From the NCBI GenBank assembly GCA_900766825.1, contig CAAFWU010000056.1:10551-74550 (forward strand): a stretch of DNA of 64,000 nt. Reading direction: 5' to 3'. The position numbers and the translations under genes are program-made. Origin of the DNA: Bacteroidales bacterium (GTDB lineage: Bacteria > Bacteroidota > Bacteroidia > Bacteroidales > Marinilabiliaceae). Below the pieces are notes generated by a model, which saw nothing but the letters and a program-made list of their open reading frames with translations, searched no databases and was not told the DNA's origin. Shown one piece after another: positions 63,928-64,000 of the stretch (position 1 is its first letter; each line of letters starts with the position of its first letter).

Positions 63928-64000
63928 GAATCGTTAGCTCAGTTGGTAGAGCACAACACTTTTAATGTTGGGGTCCTGGGTTCGAGCCCCAGACGGTTCA
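63928..64000 (+). tRNA. tRNA-Lys (anticodon UUU), copy 2
   Basis: The 73 bases are identical to copy 1 (63661-63733), with anticodon TTT at 63961-63963. The gene ends exactly at the window edge with the discriminator A. Confidence 0.97.

Overview
The window looks like a chromosomal segment from a member of the Bacteroidales (phylum Bacteroidota). The evidence is its gene content: a GldA-type ABC ATPase, a SusD-family lipoprotein, a GH97 glycosidase, KorAB, DUF3737 next to PatB, and three AAA/DUF1703 genes. Promoters also fit, following TTG-N19/20-TAnnTTTG, and almost no gene has a Shine-Dalgarno sequence. The genus cannot be named from the sequence alone. Most genes have balanced to GC-rich codon use. 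The DUF234 ATPase, the three DUF1703 genes and the broken YhcG gene are clearly AT-richer and look like accessory or transferred DNA.

Layout. 1-1904: end of a BioC-like methyltransferase and a MATE exporter. 2120-6877: a leftward block with a DUF234 ATPase, a 52-bp palindromic tandem repeat, a Sel1 protein, a membrane protein with six CxxC motifs and a small membrane protein. 7129-10783: DUF3737, PatB, CysQ and a decayed DUF3791/DUF3990 locus. 10888-14804: gldA, korA, korB. 15050-18700: exported proteins (small lipoprotein, C1 peptidase, pentapeptide-like protein) and an FlK-like thioesterase. 18954-22446: cysE, a ThiF/MoeB enzyme and a DASS transporter. 22892-26289: two DUF1703 genes. 26575-34156: RNase H, a TPR protein, an HD hydrolase and lpxD-lpxC-lpxA. 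34395-36098: an EcsC-like protein and a YhcG nuclease pseudogene. 36211-42850: GH97, aroA-aroB, a membrane protein, RhaM and a MORN-like protein. 43003-45196: M23 peptidase and dxr. 45293-46951: a third DUF1703 gene. 47501-54937: propeller/SpoIIE sensor, waaA and a SusD-SusE/F fusion. 55420-60468: a five-gene ATP-grasp/alpha-E/transglutaminase/aspartoacylase-like operon. 60626-64000: small membrane protein, GT28-like glycosyltransferase, metA and two identical tRNA-Lys genes.

How the genes work together. LpxD, LpxC, LpxA and WaaA belong to lipid A/Kdo assembly, AroA and AroB to the shikimate pathway, and Dxr to isoprenoid synthesis. CysE, CysQ, PatB and MetA all concern sulfur amino acids but are scattered. 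KorAB links 2-oxoacid oxidation to ferredoxin.

The most unusual system is 55420-60468. A circularly permuted ATP-grasp ligase, an alpha-E protein and a transglutaminase, which together form a known but poorly understood peptide-ligation-like set, are followed by two aspartoacylase-like proteins. One of these keeps all catalytic and zinc residues and the other has lost most of them. Other points of note are the orphan SusD-SusE/F fusion, the LpxC that lacks the FabZ fusion usual in this phylum, and the 52-bp palindromic array beside the DUF234 ATPase.
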